Shown: positions 9,060 to 18,616, numbered from the stretch's first letter. The stretch is 64,000 nt of DNA from Nocardia sp. NBC_00403 (GCF_036046055.1 NZ_CP107939.1:7998001-8062000), one strand, 5' to 3'. Notes: generated by a model from the sequence alone, not told the origin. Translations and numbers: made by a program.

Positions 9060-9611
9060 TTACTTGGGCTCGATGAGCTGGATTTCCAGTTCGATCTTCA
9101 CGGTGTCGCTGAGCATGCCGGGCAGCGGTCCGCCGACGCCGAAATCGGTGCGCTTGATCGTGCCGGTCGCCGAGAATCCGGCGTGCCGATCGCCGGTGGC
9201 CCCGAACTCCTGCACCCCGCCCCACTCGACCTCGAGCGTGATCGGCTTGGTGACGGCGCCGAGCGACGCCACACCTCCCACCACGAACGACTCCGTGATC
9301 AGGACCGGTTCGGTGGCACGGAAGGACAGCGTCGGCCGGTTGGCCACATCCAGGAAATCCGCGTTGCGGACGTGGGCGTCCCGATCGGCGTTACCGGTGT
9401 CGAAGGAGTCCAGATCGATGACCGCGCCGATGGTGGCCGCGCCGGATTCGTCGACGACGAACTCGGTCTCGAAACGCGAGAACCGACCACGAACCTTGGC
9501 AATGCCGAGATGCCTGATGCTGAACTCGACCGAGGAATGCAGCGGATCGAGCGCCCAAGAACCCGTGCTGAGCGAAGTGGCGGCTGCGGTATTGGATTCA
9601 GAAATTGTCAT
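9060..9611 (-). CDS. YceI family lipocalin-like isoprenoid-binding protein
   Basis: A 183-residue YceI-type beta-barrel. The family hallmarks are visible: GSWALDPLHSSVEFSIRHLG, the KVRGRFSRFE stretch, and DAHVRNADFLDVANRPTLSF. No signal peptide is seen, so it appears cytosolic, as in many actinobacterial members. The family binds polyisoprenoids or other lipids. The ATG at 9611 gives a normal-length protein; the open frame upstream is low-quality sequence. It is divergent from the XRE/MmyB-like regulator, the usual position for a target gene of that regulator type. Confidence 0.9.
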   Translation of the reverse strand: MTISESNTAAATSLSTGSWALDPLHSSVEFSIRHLGIAKVRGRFSRFETEFVVDESGAATIGAVIDLDSFDTGNADRDAHVRNADFLDVANRPTLSFRATEPVLITESFVVGGVASLGAVTKPITLEVEWGGVQEFGATGDRHAGFSATGTIKRTDFGVGGPLPGMLSDTVKIELEIQLIEPK

Positions 9612-9711
9612 GCTTCGACGATTGTCGCGCCGCCATCGGGTAGCCAGACCGCCGTTATCCTGGACCTGACAGGGCGCGGATAACCATCCCAGGACGAGGC
9701 ACGATGGAAAC

Positions 9712-10548
9712 ATGGCACGAAACGGATTCGCGGAATTCCTGATCGCGCGCCGCGGCGAATTGCGGCCGTCGGATGTCGGGATGCCCGAGGGTGGGCGCCG
9801 CCGCACCCCCGGGCTACGCCGCGAGGAAGTCGCGGTCCGTGCCGGGGTCAGCGCCGACTACTTGGCCCGGCTGGAACAGGGCAGAGACACCAACCCCTCG
9901 GTGGCGGTGATCGATGCGCTGGCCAAGTCGCTGCTGCTGGAAGGCAAGGACCGCAATCACTTCGGCTGGCTCGCCCTGACCTCCAGCAACGAGGAACGGT
10001 GCCCCAAGACCCCGTCCGCGGAGGAAACCCTCAGCCCCGGCATCCAGACGATCCTGCGGGCGCTGCATCCCACGCCGGCCTTCGTCGTGGGCCGACGGCT
10101 GAACGTGCTCGGCTGGAATCCGGCATGGGAGGACCTCGCGACCCCGCTCGGCCTCCTCGACGATCCGGCGCAGGTGAATCTGGCCTGGTACACCTTCATG
10201 CACCCGCTGGCACGAAAGGTCGTGCGGAACTGGTCGGAGGCGGCGGATGTTTTCTCGGCCGAGCTGTGCCGGGCCAAACTGCGCTGGCCCGGCGACGAAC
10301 AGCTGCTCGAGCTGATCGAGGCATTGCATCACCATCCCGATTTCGCGGGGCGCTGGCAGCCGCATCGCCTGCAGGAGCGCCTCGTCGCCGAGTTGGATCT
10401 CGACCATCCCGAGCACGGCGCCATGAAGGTCGCCTTCGAAACGCTGGACGCGGGCAACGACCAGAGCATCATGGTCTGGCTCAGTGCACACGCCCAGGTC
10501 CGCGTCCCGGAATTGCGCCTGGTGTCCAAGCGCGCCGTCAACGAGTAA
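9712..10548 (+). CDS. XRE-family regulator with MmyB-like ligand-binding domain
   Basis: A 278-residue regulator. An N-terminal helix-turn-helix (residues about 30-75, GLRREEVAVRAGVSADYLARLEQGRD) is followed by an MmyB-like domain. The typical landmarks are present: PAFVVGRRLNVLGWNPAWEDL, NLAWYTFMHP, and the H-rich HHPDFAGRW. These domains are thought to bind lipids, and the genes usually repress a neighbouring redox or lipid gene; here that would be the divergent yceI gene 100 bases away. ATG start at 9712. Confidence 0.88.
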   Translation: MARNGFAEFLIARRGELRPSDVGMPEGGRRRTPGLRREEVAVRAGVSADYLARLEQGRDTNPSVAVIDALAKSLLLEGKDRNHFGWLALTSSNEERCPKTPSAEETLSPGIQTILRALHPTPAFVVGRRLNVLGWNPAWEDLATPLGLLDDPAQVNLAWYTFMHPLARKVVRNWSEAADVFSAELCRAKLRWPGDEQLLELIEALHHHPDFAGRWQPHRLQERLVAELDLDHPEHGAMKVAFETLDAGNDQSIMVWLSAHAQVRVPELRLVSKRAVNE

Positions 10549-10553
10549 CCGGG

Positions 10554-11234
10554 TCAGATACCCAGCACGGCCATGCGTTCGGCGTGGCTGGCCTGCATGC
10601 GCTCGAACAGCGCCGCGATGCCGTTGAGATCGCCGGTCGCGGTCAGCACCAGCTCGGTGAGTTCGTCGCGCTGGGCCATCACGTATTGCGCCTGGGTGAT
10701 GGCCTCGCCGAGCAGCCGCCTGCCCCAGAGGGTGAGTCGGTCGCGTTCGGAGCGGCTGGTCGCGACCGCGCGCCGCACCTCCTCCACCACGAATTCGGAG
10801 TGGCTCGTCTCGGCGAGCACGTCCCGGACCACGGCGGCGACCTCGGGAGTAAGAGCGCCGGCAATCTCGGTGTAGAAGTCGGCGGCGATGCCATCGCCGA
10901 CATAGAACTTCACCATCGACTCGAGCCAGGTCGAGGGGTCGGTGGAGTCGTGGTAGGCATCCAGTGCCCGCACATAAGGCGCCATCGCGTCGAAGATGTC
11001 GAGGCCGCGCTCGGCCAGTGCCGACTCCAGGGTCTCGAAGTGCCGCATCTCCGCGGCCGCCATCTTCGCGACCGCGACCTTGCCGCGCAGTGTCGGGGAC
11101 AGCTTGGCCTCTTCGGCCAGTCGATAGAAGGCGGAAATCTCACCGTAGGCGAGCACCGCGAACAGCTCGGTGACCCCCGAGTGGCCAGCGGCGATGGACG
11201 AAACATCTAGCGCGGCAGATGACTGGGCTCCCAT
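10554..11234 (-). CDS. Ferritin-like / MiaE-like fold protein (Rv3210c-like)
   Basis: A 226-residue all-helical protein related to the ferritin-like group that includes tRNA hydroxylase MiaE. Possible metal ligands are in AYGEISAFYRLAEE, AAAEMRHFETLE (the ExxH motif) and ETSHSEFVVEEV. A diiron oxidative or storage function is plausible but unproven. It corresponds to Rv3210c by synteny. It converges on the regulator gene 6 bases away and lies 10 bases from the end of the hydrolase gene on the same strand, so hydrolase and ferritin-like gene probably form one transcript. Confidence 0.82.
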   Translation of the reverse strand: MGAQSSAALDVSSIAAGHSGVTELFAVLAYGEISAFYRLAEEAKLSPTLRGKVAVAKMAAAEMRHFETLESALAERGLDIFDAMAPYVRALDAYHDSTDPSTWLESMVKFYVGDGIAADFYTEIAGALTPEVAAVVRDVLAETSHSEFVVEEVRRAVATSRSERDRLTLWGRRLLGEAITQAQYVMAQRDELTELVLTATGDLNGIAALFERMQASHAERMAVLGI

Positions 11235-11244
11235 GCCACACAGC

Positions 11245-12318
11245 CTAGTACCCGACTCGCGCAGCTTCCCGCAGGAACTTGTCGAGATAGGTCCAGGTGG
11301 TGTCGCGAGCGGTCAGGCCTGCGAGGATGCCGAGGTGGCTGCCCGGGGCCGTTTCGTACCGCACGGACTGGGCGCCGGCGAGGGTCCGAGTGCCCGCCTC
11401 GACCGCGGCGGCCGGGGTGATGACATCGGTCGGCCCGCCGACAAGCAGCACCGGCGCAGTCACCTGTGCCAGTTCGATCCGTCGCCGGCCCAGGTGCACG
11501 ACACCGCGGCCGATGTCGTTGTTGAGGATCAGCCTGCCCCAGAGCTGGCCGTAGAAGCGGCCGGGATACCCCGGCATCTCGGCCATGAAGCGGTCGATCG
11601 TCTCCATCCTCGCCAACGTTTCGGTGCGCGCGATATTGCTCGCCACGAACCACGGGCGGGTCAGTTCCCTGTCCCATGCGGTGATCTTGTAGGCGAACCG
11701 CGTCAGCGCGGCCGGGATGCCGCCCGCCGCGCGCACGGCCGTCGAGGTCGCGATTCCGCCGGTGAGCTTGGCGACTGCACGCAGTTGCGGAATGCCGGTC
11801 ATCTTGTCGTAGTCCAGCGGCGAGCCGACCGCCGTGATGGACCGGATCGGCAGCTGCTGGTGTGCGGCGGCGGCGAGCAGCGCCAACGTCCCGCCGATGG
11901 ACCAGCCGACGAGATCGACCGGCCGACCGTCCTGATCGGCGGAGGTGCGCAGGATCGCCTCCGGCAGGATGTCGTCGATCCAGTCCTCGAAGCCCATCCG
12001 CCGATCGGCAAAGGTGATCTCGCCGTAGTCGACGACATACGGCGTGCGGCCGGTGTCGAGCAGGAACCGAGCCAGGCTCTGATCGGGCCGCAGGTCGAAG
12101 CAGCTGGCGGGCGCGGCGAGCGGCGGCACGAGCAGGACCGCCGACCCTGGTGCGGCGCCGGCGGGTTCGGGGCCTTCGAAGCGGCGCAGCTGTCGGTGCG
12201 GTTCATCGGAAAGCACCGTCGACAGGGTGGGGTCCGGCGCCTCGACGCCGGGGCCGAAGGTCAGCGCCCAGGCATTGCGGGCGGCAATGGAGACGGTGTC
12301 TGCGAGGCTCACAGACAA
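11245..12318 (-). CDS. Alpha/beta hydrolase, PHA synthase/acyltransferase-like
   Basis: A 357-residue alpha/beta-hydrolase. The nucleophile elbow is VGWSIGGTLAL (serine nucleophile). Downstream lie the acid-containing LLVGGPTDVITP and a histidine in APGSHLGILAG. The N-terminal LLVPPLAAPASCFDLRPDQSL and the overall layout recall PhaC-type polyhydroxyalkanoate synthases, but those use a cysteine nucleophile where this protein has serine. It is therefore more likely a hydrolase or acyltransferase of unknown substrate. No signal peptide is visible. Confidence 0.8.
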   Translation of the reverse strand: MSVSLADTVSIAARNAWALTFGPGVEAPDPTLSTVLSDEPHRQLRRFEGPEPAGAAPGSAVLLVPPLAAPASCFDLRPDQSLARFLLDTGRTPYVVDYGEITFADRRMGFEDWIDDILPEAILRTSADQDGRPVDLVGWSIGGTLALLAAAAHQQLPIRSITAVGSPLDYDKMTGIPQLRAVAKLTGGIATSTAVRAAGGIPAALTRFAYKITAWDRELTRPWFVASNIARTETLARMETIDRFMAEMPGYPGRFYGQLWGRLILNNDIGRGVVHLGRRRIELAQVTAPVLLVGGPTDVITPAAAVEAGTRTLAGAQSVRYETAPGSHLGILAGLTARDTTWTYLDKFLREAARVGY

Positions 12319-12368
12319 AATCTCTCACACCGCCGGTACCGGCAGTAACAGGCAAGTCGGGTTTGCGG

Positions 12369-13226
12369 CTATGCGTGCCCCATTCCGATGGGGTTGATCG
12401 GCGGCACCAAGGATGCCTGTACCTGCTTCACCAGTGGTGCGAGGACAAACATCAGCTCAGCACTCGCATCCTGCGACAAGGTCGAGAGCGCGCCGTTCCA
12501 TGCGGCATCGTCGGTGCTCGCCTCGACCCGCTGCAACAACTCCGCACCGCCGACCGTCAGTGACGGACTCGTCGGCTCGCCCTTGATCAGGCCGCGTGCG
12601 CGCAATTCGTCGGTATTGTCGGACCACTCCTGCTCCGACCAGCCGCGCGCGGACCGCATGACCGACGCCGGCACCTTGCCTGCGGCCACCTGGATCACCA
12701 ATGCCTGCGCACCGGTCAGTCCGTGCGCGACCAGCGCGGCCACATGCCCGTCACCACGGTGCTCGCGCAACGACGTGGTGAGCTGCCACAGCGCGGCGAC
12801 CGGATCCTCCGATAACGGCAATTCGGCATTCGCCGCGAACAGCGCCCGCCCGGTCGAATCCGCCGCGCGCAGCACCGGTGTCAGCAACTCGACGCCGCGC
12901 GCACATTCGGCATTCCCCGCACCCGCGCCGCGCAACAGCCCGGTCGACACGGCGAGCCTGGCCTCGAGGCTTTGCTGCGGGCTGGACCTGGTCCAGGCAT
13001 CCGGCAGCGCTTTGCCGACCATGTCGGGGTGGAACCCGGCAAAGGTCGCGACCACGGTGCCCGCCGTCACAGCGCCGAGCGGGGCAGCCCGAAATGCGAA
13101 GTATGTCTGCCAATATCCGCGCAGGCCGATCGCGACTCCGGCGTCCTTGATCGGCGCTGCGAAATACACCACGTCGTGCAGTGGTTCGAGGCTGGTCCAG
13201 ATTCGTCGCGCAAGATGAATTGCCAT
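12369..13226 (-). CDS. SCO6745 family protein (SalK-like)
   Basis: A 285-residue protein whose start, MAIHLARRIWTSLEPLHDVV, and later PDMVGKALPDAW, look like the actinobacterial SCO6745 family, sometimes annotated SalK. The C-terminal half contains a winged-helix-like stretch (GWSEQEWSDNTDELRARGLI), so a MarR-like fold is possible. Function is unknown. The ATG at 13226 was chosen because the frame upstream is low-quality. Confidence 0.75.
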   Translation of the reverse strand: MAIHLARRIWTSLEPLHDVVYFAAPIKDAGVAIGLRGYWQTYFAFRAAPLGAVTAGTVVATFAGFHPDMVGKALPDAWTRSSPQQSLEARLAVSTGLLRGAGAGNAECARGVELLTPVLRAADSTGRALFAANAELPLSEDPVAALWQLTTSLREHRGDGHVAALVAHGLTGAQALVIQVAAGKVPASVMRSARGWSEQEWSDNTDELRARGLIKGEPTSPSLTVGGAELLQRVEASTDDAAWNGALSTLSQDASAELMFVLAPLVKQVQASLVPPINPIGMGHA

Positions 13227-13606
13227 GTGGCGCAGCGTACGTCGGCGAGCCGCACGAGGAAACCGGACTTTTGTGTCGAATTTATCGCGGCAGCAATTCG
13301 AGCCGTGCACAATATCACGCTACAATCACTGCGGACAACGAAAAGTTTCGCCCGACCGAGTCGCCGGATCGCATGGTCACACGGGCACCGGGTGCGAGGT
13401 TTTCGACGTCCAGGAAAATGTGCGCGCACCAGATCCGCATCACCACAGCGCCGCGCCGATGTCTCCAGGTAGCTGCCGTACGGCACCCGCTGACATCAGG
13501 CTGTAGCCGGAGTGAGCATCACAGGCGGATACGTGGTTGTCGCGGGCCGACCGGTCCGCCCCACGCCTCGTGCGCGCGTGACGCGCTAACGAGGAAAGGC
13601 ACGAAC
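13227..13606 (+). promoter_or_regulatory. Divergent promoter region and long leader of the DEAD-box helicase gene
   Basis: These 380 bases separate the SCO6745-like start from the helicase start. TACAAT at 13321-13326 is a good -10 candidate for the helicase; no clear -35 precedes it. If used, the leader would be about 270 bases, consistent with post-transcriptional control of a cold-shock-type helicase. No coding frame with credible sequence was seen. Confidence 0.4.
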
Positions 13607-15400
13607 CTGAGCAAGATCACTGTCGAACAGGAACCGGGCTTGGCAGACACGCTGCTGACCGCCGAACTGGACGAAACCCACACTGCACCGACTTTTGCCG
13701 AATTGGGCGTGCGCGAGGAAATCGTGCGCGCACTCGGCGAGATCGGAATCGAACGCACTTTCGCGATCCAGGAACTCACCCTTCCGTTGGCGCTCGCCGG
13801 TGAAGATCTCATCGGTCAGGCGCGCACCGGCATGGGTAAGACGTTCGGATTCGGTGTGCCGCTGCTGCACCGCATTGCCACCGCCGACACCGGAACCACA
13901 CCGCTGGACGGCACCCCACGGGCACTGATCATCGTGCCGACCCGCGAGCTGTGTATCCAGGTCACCCAGGATCTCGAGAACGCGAGCAAGTACCTGAAGA
14001 ACCATCAGGGCCCGCTACGCGTGCTGTCGATCTACGGCGGCCGTCCCTACGAGTCCCAGATCGCCGCGCTGCGCTCCGGTGTCGACGTCGTGGTCGGCAC
14101 CCCGGGCCGCCTGATGGACCTGGCCGATCAGGGCCACCTGATCCTCGGCAAGGTCGGCGTGCTGGTCCTCGACGAGGCCGACGAAATGCTCGACCTCGGC
14201 TTCCTGCCGGATATCGAACGCATTCTCGGCATGGTGCCCACGCAGCGCCAGACGATGCTGTTCTCGGCGACCATGCCGGGCCCGATCATCACCCTGGCCC
14301 GCACCTTCCTGAGCAGGCCGACGCACATCCGGGCCGAGGAGCCGCACGATTCCGCCGTGCACGACCGCACCGCGCAGTTCGTCTACCGCGCGCACGCGCT
14401 CGACAAGAGCGAGTTGATCGCCCGCATTCTGCAGGCCGAGACTCGCGGCGCGACGATGATCTTCACGCGCACCAAGCGCACCGCGCAAAAGGTGGCCGAC
14501 GACCTGGCCGAGCGCGGGTTCTCCGTCGGCGCGGTGCACGGTGACCTCGGACAGATCGCCAGGGAGAAGGCGCTCACCAAGTTCCGCAAGGGCGCCATCG
14601 ATGTGCTGGTCGCGACCGATGTCGCGGCGCGCGGCATCGACATCGACGACGTCACGCACGTCATCAACTACCAGTGCCCGGAGGACGAGAAGACCTACGT
14701 GCACCGGATCGGCCGCACCGGCCGTGCCGGGCGCACCGGCGTCGCGATCACCCTGATCGACTGGGACGAACTCAATCGCTGGGCGGGCATCGATAAGGCG
14801 CTCGGTCTCGGTATCCCGGAGCCGGTGGAAACCTACTCGCGCTCACCGCACCTCTACTCGGAGCTCGGCATCCCGGAGGGCGTGACGGGCACCGTCCGCA
14901 AGCCGAAGGTGGAGCGCGACGAGGACGCCGTTGTCGTCGAGCGGCCCGCGCGTGCCCCACGCAAGCGCAACCGCAGGCGGACAAGGGCCGGGGAGCCGAT
15001 CGACCCGGCCGATGTCACCGGCACCGAGGACGGCACGGTCGCAACGTCCTCCGAGACCGTGGCACCCGTCGACAACGGCGAGGCCGAGGACGAGAACTCC
15101 GAGAAGCCTGCCCGTCGACGTCGCCGTAGGCGCAAACCCGCAGGGGATGCCGACGCGACCACGGACACCGCCGGTGCAGACATCGGTAGTGCCGACAACG
15201 GCACCGCCGTGGCCGACAGCTCCGACAACGGTACCGCCGAGGTGGGCGCGAGCGCGGACAACGGCGGTGACGACGCCGCGGCGGCCGACCAGCCCGCGCG
15301 ACGTCGACGTCGTCGGCGCAAGCCCGCGGGCGAGAACGGCAGCGAGAACGGCAACGGCATCACCACAGAAGTAGGCGCCGCAGCCACGGCATCCGTCTAG
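13607..15400 (+). CDS. DEAD-box ATP-dependent RNA helicase (RhlE/Rv3211-like)
   Basis: A 597-residue DEAD-box helicase. Visible motifs are: Q motif FAIQELTLPLALAG, motif I ARTGMGKT, PTRELCIQ, GG, TPGRL, motif II VLDEADEML, motif III SATMP, TRTKRTAQ, VATDVAARGIDI and HRIGRTGRAGR. After residue about 430 a low-complexity tail carries two copies of a basic patch (PARRRRRRRKPAG) separated by acidic, Asn-rich stretches, likely RNA-binding. The start is odd. GAGGAAAGG sits exactly seven bases before CTG 13607, and no ATG or GTG lies near; a TTG about 30 bases further in is the alternative. The M. tuberculosis counterpart is Rv3211. Confidence 0.92.
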   Translation: MSKITVEQEPGLADTLLTAELDETHTAPTFAELGVREEIVRALGEIGIERTFAIQELTLPLALAGEDLIGQARTGMGKTFGFGVPLLHRIATADTGTTPLDGTPRALIIVPTRELCIQVTQDLENASKYLKNHQGPLRVLSIYGGRPYESQIAALRSGVDVVVGTPGRLMDLADQGHLILGKVGVLVLDEADEMLDLGFLPDIERILGMVPTQRQTMLFSATMPGPIITLARTFLSRPTHIRAEEPHDSAVHDRTAQFVYRAHALDKSELIARILQAETRGATMIFTRTKRTAQKVADDLAERGFSVGAVHGDLGQIAREKALTKFRKGAIDVLVATDVAARGIDIDDVTHVINYQCPEDEKTYVHRIGRTGRAGRTGVAITLIDWDELNRWAGIDKALGLGIPEPVETYSRSPHLYSELGIPEGVTGTVRKPKVERDEDAVVVERPARAPRKRNRRRTRAGEPIDPADVTGTEDGTVATSSETVAPVDNGEAEDENSEKPARRRRRRRKPAGDADATTDTAGADIGSADNGTAVADSSDNGTAEVGASADNGGDDAAAADQPARRRRRRRKPAGENGSENGNGITTEVGAAATASV

Positions 15401-15427
15401 TCCGGCGGATCCGCTACTCTCGCAATC

Positions 15428-16666
15428 GTGCTCGAACCTGAGCGGCGGACGCGCGCCGACATCATCTCCGCAGTCGCGATCGCCGTGCTCGTGGCGATCG
15501 CGGCGGCGTTGGTGTGGGCGCGCGGCGACGCCAACGGCACCGAGTCGCTGACCGCGGAACATCCCGTGCCGACGCCGCCCGCCGCGGAACAGTTGCCGAC
15601 CGCCCTGCACGAACTGTGGCACGCGCCCGACGCGGCGACCGCACGCGCCCTCGTCGCCGGTGGCGCGGTGATCACCGGCGATGACGGCACCGTCGTCGGC
15701 CGCGATCCACAGTCCGGTGCGCAATTGTGGCTGTATCGCCGCGACATGCCGTTGTGCGGGGTGGAGTCGCAATTCGGCACGGTGGTCGCGGTGTACCGGG
15801 ATCAGCGGGGCTGCAGCCAAGCCACCCTGCTCGCGGGCGAGGACGGTTCGCGGCGCACCGCTCGCAGCAGCTACATGGACGAGACGCTGCAGTTGTCCGT
15901 CGACGGCACCTACGTGCTCGCCAAGGGACCGCAGCGGCTGGAGATGTGGCGCTCGGATCTCGTGCGCACCCTCGAATACGGCTATGTCGACGCGCCGGTG
16001 AATGTGAAAACTCAACCACGCAAGGGCTGCTCCCTACTGTCGGCCGGGTCGAGCGCCTCTCGGGTCGCGGTACTGGAGCGCTGCCCGGAAGACCCTGCCG
16101 ACCGGCTGACCGTGCTCAACCCGGCACCGAAAGACAACACCGTCCCCGAGGAACACGGCTCGCACGTGCTGATGGGGCCGGGGACCGATTCCGCCGACGC
16201 CCGGGTGATCGCGGTGTCGGACAACCGAATTGTGCTGTACCTACCCGGCGGGCCCGCGGCCCCGGGCGTGGAAGCCGCGACACCACGGCTCGCCGTCTAC
16301 GACGGCACCGGGAATCCGCTTATGGTGCACCAACTTTCCGCGCCGCTGACCGACAAGGCGACGACAACTCGCATCAGCTCCGCCTTCTTCGTTTTCACCG
16401 GCAACAGCGTGATCGCGTTGAGTGCCAGCACTTTCGACCCACTGTGGACCACCCCGAACGCCCTCGGCGGACCCGCATTCATGGCAGGCAAGCTGCTCGT
16501 TCCGGTGACCGGAGCGCTCGCCGCTCTCGACCCGACGTCCGGCGCCGAGACAGCCCGCATCCCGGTGCATCGCCAGGGCTCCGAAAACTCCCCCATCTCG
16601 CTCGCCGTACTCGGCACCACGGTGCTGGAAAAGCGCGGCACGCAGCTGTACGCGCTCGGCCAGTGA
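15428..16666 (+). CDS. Membrane-anchored beta-propeller-like protein (Rv3212-like)
   Basis: A 412-residue protein with a short cytoplasmic N terminus and one membrane segment (SAVAIAVLVAIAAALVWA, residues about 14-31). The remaining extracytoplasmic part reads as a PQQ/WD-like propeller with repeated strand motifs (GAVITGDDGTVVGRDPQSG, LLVPVTGALAALDPTSG). It matches Rv3212 by position, 27 bases after the helicase gene and probably in the same operon. No enzyme motif is visible. GTG start at 15428. Confidence 0.8.
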   Translation: MLEPERRTRADIISAVAIAVLVAIAAALVWARGDANGTESLTAEHPVPTPPAAEQLPTALHELWHAPDAATARALVAGGAVITGDDGTVVGRDPQSGAQLWLYRRDMPLCGVESQFGTVVAVYRDQRGCSQATLLAGEDGSRRTARSSYMDETLQLSVDGTYVLAKGPQRLEMWRSDLVRTLEYGYVDAPVNVKTQPRKGCSLLSAGSSASRVAVLERCPEDPADRLTVLNPAPKDNTVPEEHGSHVLMGPGTDSADARVIAVSDNRIVLYLPGGPAAPGVEAATPRLAVYDGTGNPLMVHQLSAPLTDKATTTRISSAFFVFTGNSVIALSASTFDPLWTTPNALGGPAFMAGKLLVPVTGALAALDPTSGAETARIPVHRQGSENSPISLAVLGTTVLEKRGTQLYALGQ

Positions 16667-16787
16667 CGACCGATTTCGCAAGCACATGGGTAACTCACCG
16701 GGTACCTGTCACCTCACCGCCGGCCACCGACGCCACCGTCGCAGTAGCTAGTCTGGCCTGAAGACGCGGAGAGGCGGGAAAGCAACC

Positions 16788-17399
16788 ATGTCTGCACTCG
16801 ATGATGCCCGGCTCGTGCTGCTCCGGCACGGCGAAACCACCTGGTCGACCCAGCGCCGCCATACCGGGCGAACCGATCTGCCGCTCACCGAGCGCGGCGA
16901 AGAGCAGGCCGGCCGAGCCGGTCAGCTGCTGACCGAGCTGAAGCTGCGCGATCCGCTGGTGCGCACCAGCCCACGACAACGCGCCGTGCACACGGCCGCG
17001 CTGGCGGGGCTCACCGACACCGCTGTCGACGACGACCTGGCGGAATGGGATTACGGCAACTATGAGGGCCGCACCACCGCGGAAATCCGCGAAACCGTCC
17101 CGGGCTGGACCATCTGGACCGGTCCGGTGCCTGGCGGCGAGACCGCCGACCAGGTGCGTGCCAGGGCCGACCGGGTGCTGACCTCCGTCGAACCCACGCT
17201 GGCCGACCGCGATATCGTGCTGGTGGGGCACGGACACTTCTCCCGAGCACTGATCGCCCGCTGGACCGAGCTGGACCTCAGGGAGGGCCGCCGCTTCACC
17301 ATGTCGACCGGGGCGATCACCGTCCTCGGTTACGAACACGACGTGCGAACCATCCTGGCGCACAACCTCGTTCCCGCACCGAACGGAGCAATCCTGTGA
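16788..17399 (+). CDS. Histidine phosphatase family acid phosphatase (Rv3214-like)
   Basis: A 203-residue histidine phosphatase. The catalytic RHGE motif is at LVLLRHGETTW (residue about 12), the second arginine block at RTSPRQRAVHTA, and the second catalytic histidine at VLVGHGHFSRAL. In M. tuberculosis the homologue (Rv3214, once called gpm2) acts as an acid phosphatase rather than a phosphoglycerate mutase; the same is likely here. GTGA overlap with the following GNAT gene shows a two-gene operon. Confidence 0.88.
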   Translation: MSALDDARLVLLRHGETTWSTQRRHTGRTDLPLTERGEEQAGRAGQLLTELKLRDPLVRTSPRQRAVHTAALAGLTDTAVDDDLAEWDYGNYEGRTTAEIRETVPGWTIWTGPVPGGETADQVRARADRVLTSVEPTLADRDIVLVGHGHFSRALIARWTELDLREGRRFTMSTGAITVLGYEHDVRTILAHNLVPAPNGAIL

Positions 17400-17893
17400 C
17401 TCGATCCGGCAACGGCGTCATCCGCCGCGCGACGCCCGCCGACGTGCCTGGTCTCGTCGAACTGGTCTACGACCTAGCCGAGTACGAAAAGGCAAGGGAT
17501 GAGTGCACATTGACCGCCGAGCAGCTGCACAACGCGCTCTTCGGCCCGGCGCCGGCACTGTTCGCACACGTGGTCGAGGAGGACACCGGACTGGTCGGCT
17601 GCGCCATCTGGTTCCTGAACTTCTCTACCTGGAAGGGTGCACACGGCATCTACCTGGAGGACCTGTACGTCAAACCGGAGACCCGCGGCAAGGGGTACGG
17701 CAAGGCGCTGCTGACCACGCTCGCCGAGGAAGCCGTCGCCAACGGCTACGGCAGGGTCGATTGGGCGGTACTGACCTGGAACACACCGTCCATCGATTTC
17801 TATAAGTCACTCGGCGCCGTCGGGCAGGACGAGTGGGTCGGCTACCGGCTCGAGGGCGAGGCCTTGGACGCACTCGGCCGCGGCGGCAAGTAG
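17396..17893 (+). CDS. GNAT N-acetyltransferase, spermidine/diamine-acetyltransferase-like (Rv3216-like)
   Basis: A 165-residue GNAT enzyme. The acetyl-CoA binding motif is KPETRGKGYGKALL, and the ends IYLEDLYV and WNTPSIDFYKSLGA are typical of the diamine acetyltransferase branch. The acceptor is unknown. It begins with GTG at 17396 inside the stop of the phosphatase gene (GTGA), so the two are translationally coupled. Confidence 0.88.
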   Translation: MTRSGNGVIRRATPADVPGLVELVYDLAEYEKARDECTLTAEQLHNALFGPAPALFAHVVEEDTGLVGCAIWFLNFSTWKGAHGIYLEDLYVKPETRGKGYGKALLTTLAEEAVANGYGRVDWAVLTWNTPSIDFYKSLGAVGQDEWVGYRLEGEALDALGRGGK

Positions 17894-17923
17894 TCGCGCG
17901 GCGGGGCGAGAGCAAGGACCGAC

Positions 17924-18604
17924 ATGCGGGTGAGCGCCCCGGCCGAGTGGCCGACCACGGCAGACGAGGCAGTGGCGATACAGGACGAGCTTCGCCCGTC
18001 GGTTGTCACGAAAATCCTTGGTACAGCAAAGTTCCGGACTGTAGCCGGGCTGGACTCGGCTTATCGCGACAACGGAACCTTCGCCGCCGCTGTCGTCGTA
18101 TTGGATAGCGCCACACTGGAACCCGTCGACACCGCGGTGGCACACGGCACCGTCACCTTTCCCTACGTGCCGGGCCTGCTCGCGTTCCGCGAGTTGCCGA
18201 CCACCATCGCGGCACTCGAAAAGCTCGGCACCACACCAGATCTGCTGGTCTGCGACGGCCAGGGACTGGCCCATCCACGACAGTTCGGATTGGCCTGTCA
18301 CGTCGGTGTGCTCACCGGACTGCCGACCATCGGAGTGGCCAAGTCGGCATGGGGCGACTACACCGCGCCAGGGCCCGAACGCGGCGTGGCCTCCGACATC
18401 ACCATCGACGGGCAGATCGTCGGCCGCGTGCTGCGCACCAGGAGCGGGGTCAAGCCCGTCTTCGTATCGGTCGGCCATCTCATCGACCTCGACACGGCCT
18501 GCGCCCAGGTGCTGGCGCTCACCCCGCGCTACCGGCAACCCGAGACGACTCGGCAGGCCGATCGGCTCTGTCGGCAGGCGTTGCGCGCCGCCACCGGAGC
18601 CTGA
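17924..18604 (+). CDS. nfi: Endonuclease V (deoxyinosine 3' endonuclease)
   Basis: A 226-residue endonuclease V, which nicks DNA one base 3' of deaminated adenine (deoxyinosine) to start repair. Family motifs are visible: the first catalytic aspartate in VAGLDSAY, the PYVPGLLAFRELP strand, the second in VCDGQGLAHPRQFGLACHVG, and the third region in IGVAKSAWG. The length fits the bacterial family. It sits 30 bases after the GNAT gene on the same strand. I do not recall an equivalent at this position in M. tuberculosis, so it may be a lineage-specific insertion. Confidence 0.9.
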   Translation: MRVSAPAEWPTTADEAVAIQDELRPSVVTKILGTAKFRTVAGLDSAYRDNGTFAAAVVVLDSATLEPVDTAVAHGTVTFPYVPGLLAFRELPTTIAALEKLGTTPDLLVCDGQGLAHPRQFGLACHVGVLTGLPTIGVAKSAWGDYTAPGPERGVASDITIDGQIVGRVLRTRSGVKPVFVSVGHLIDLDTACAQVLALTPRYRQPETTRQADRLCRQALRAATGA

Positions 18605-18616
18605 GCAACACCACTG

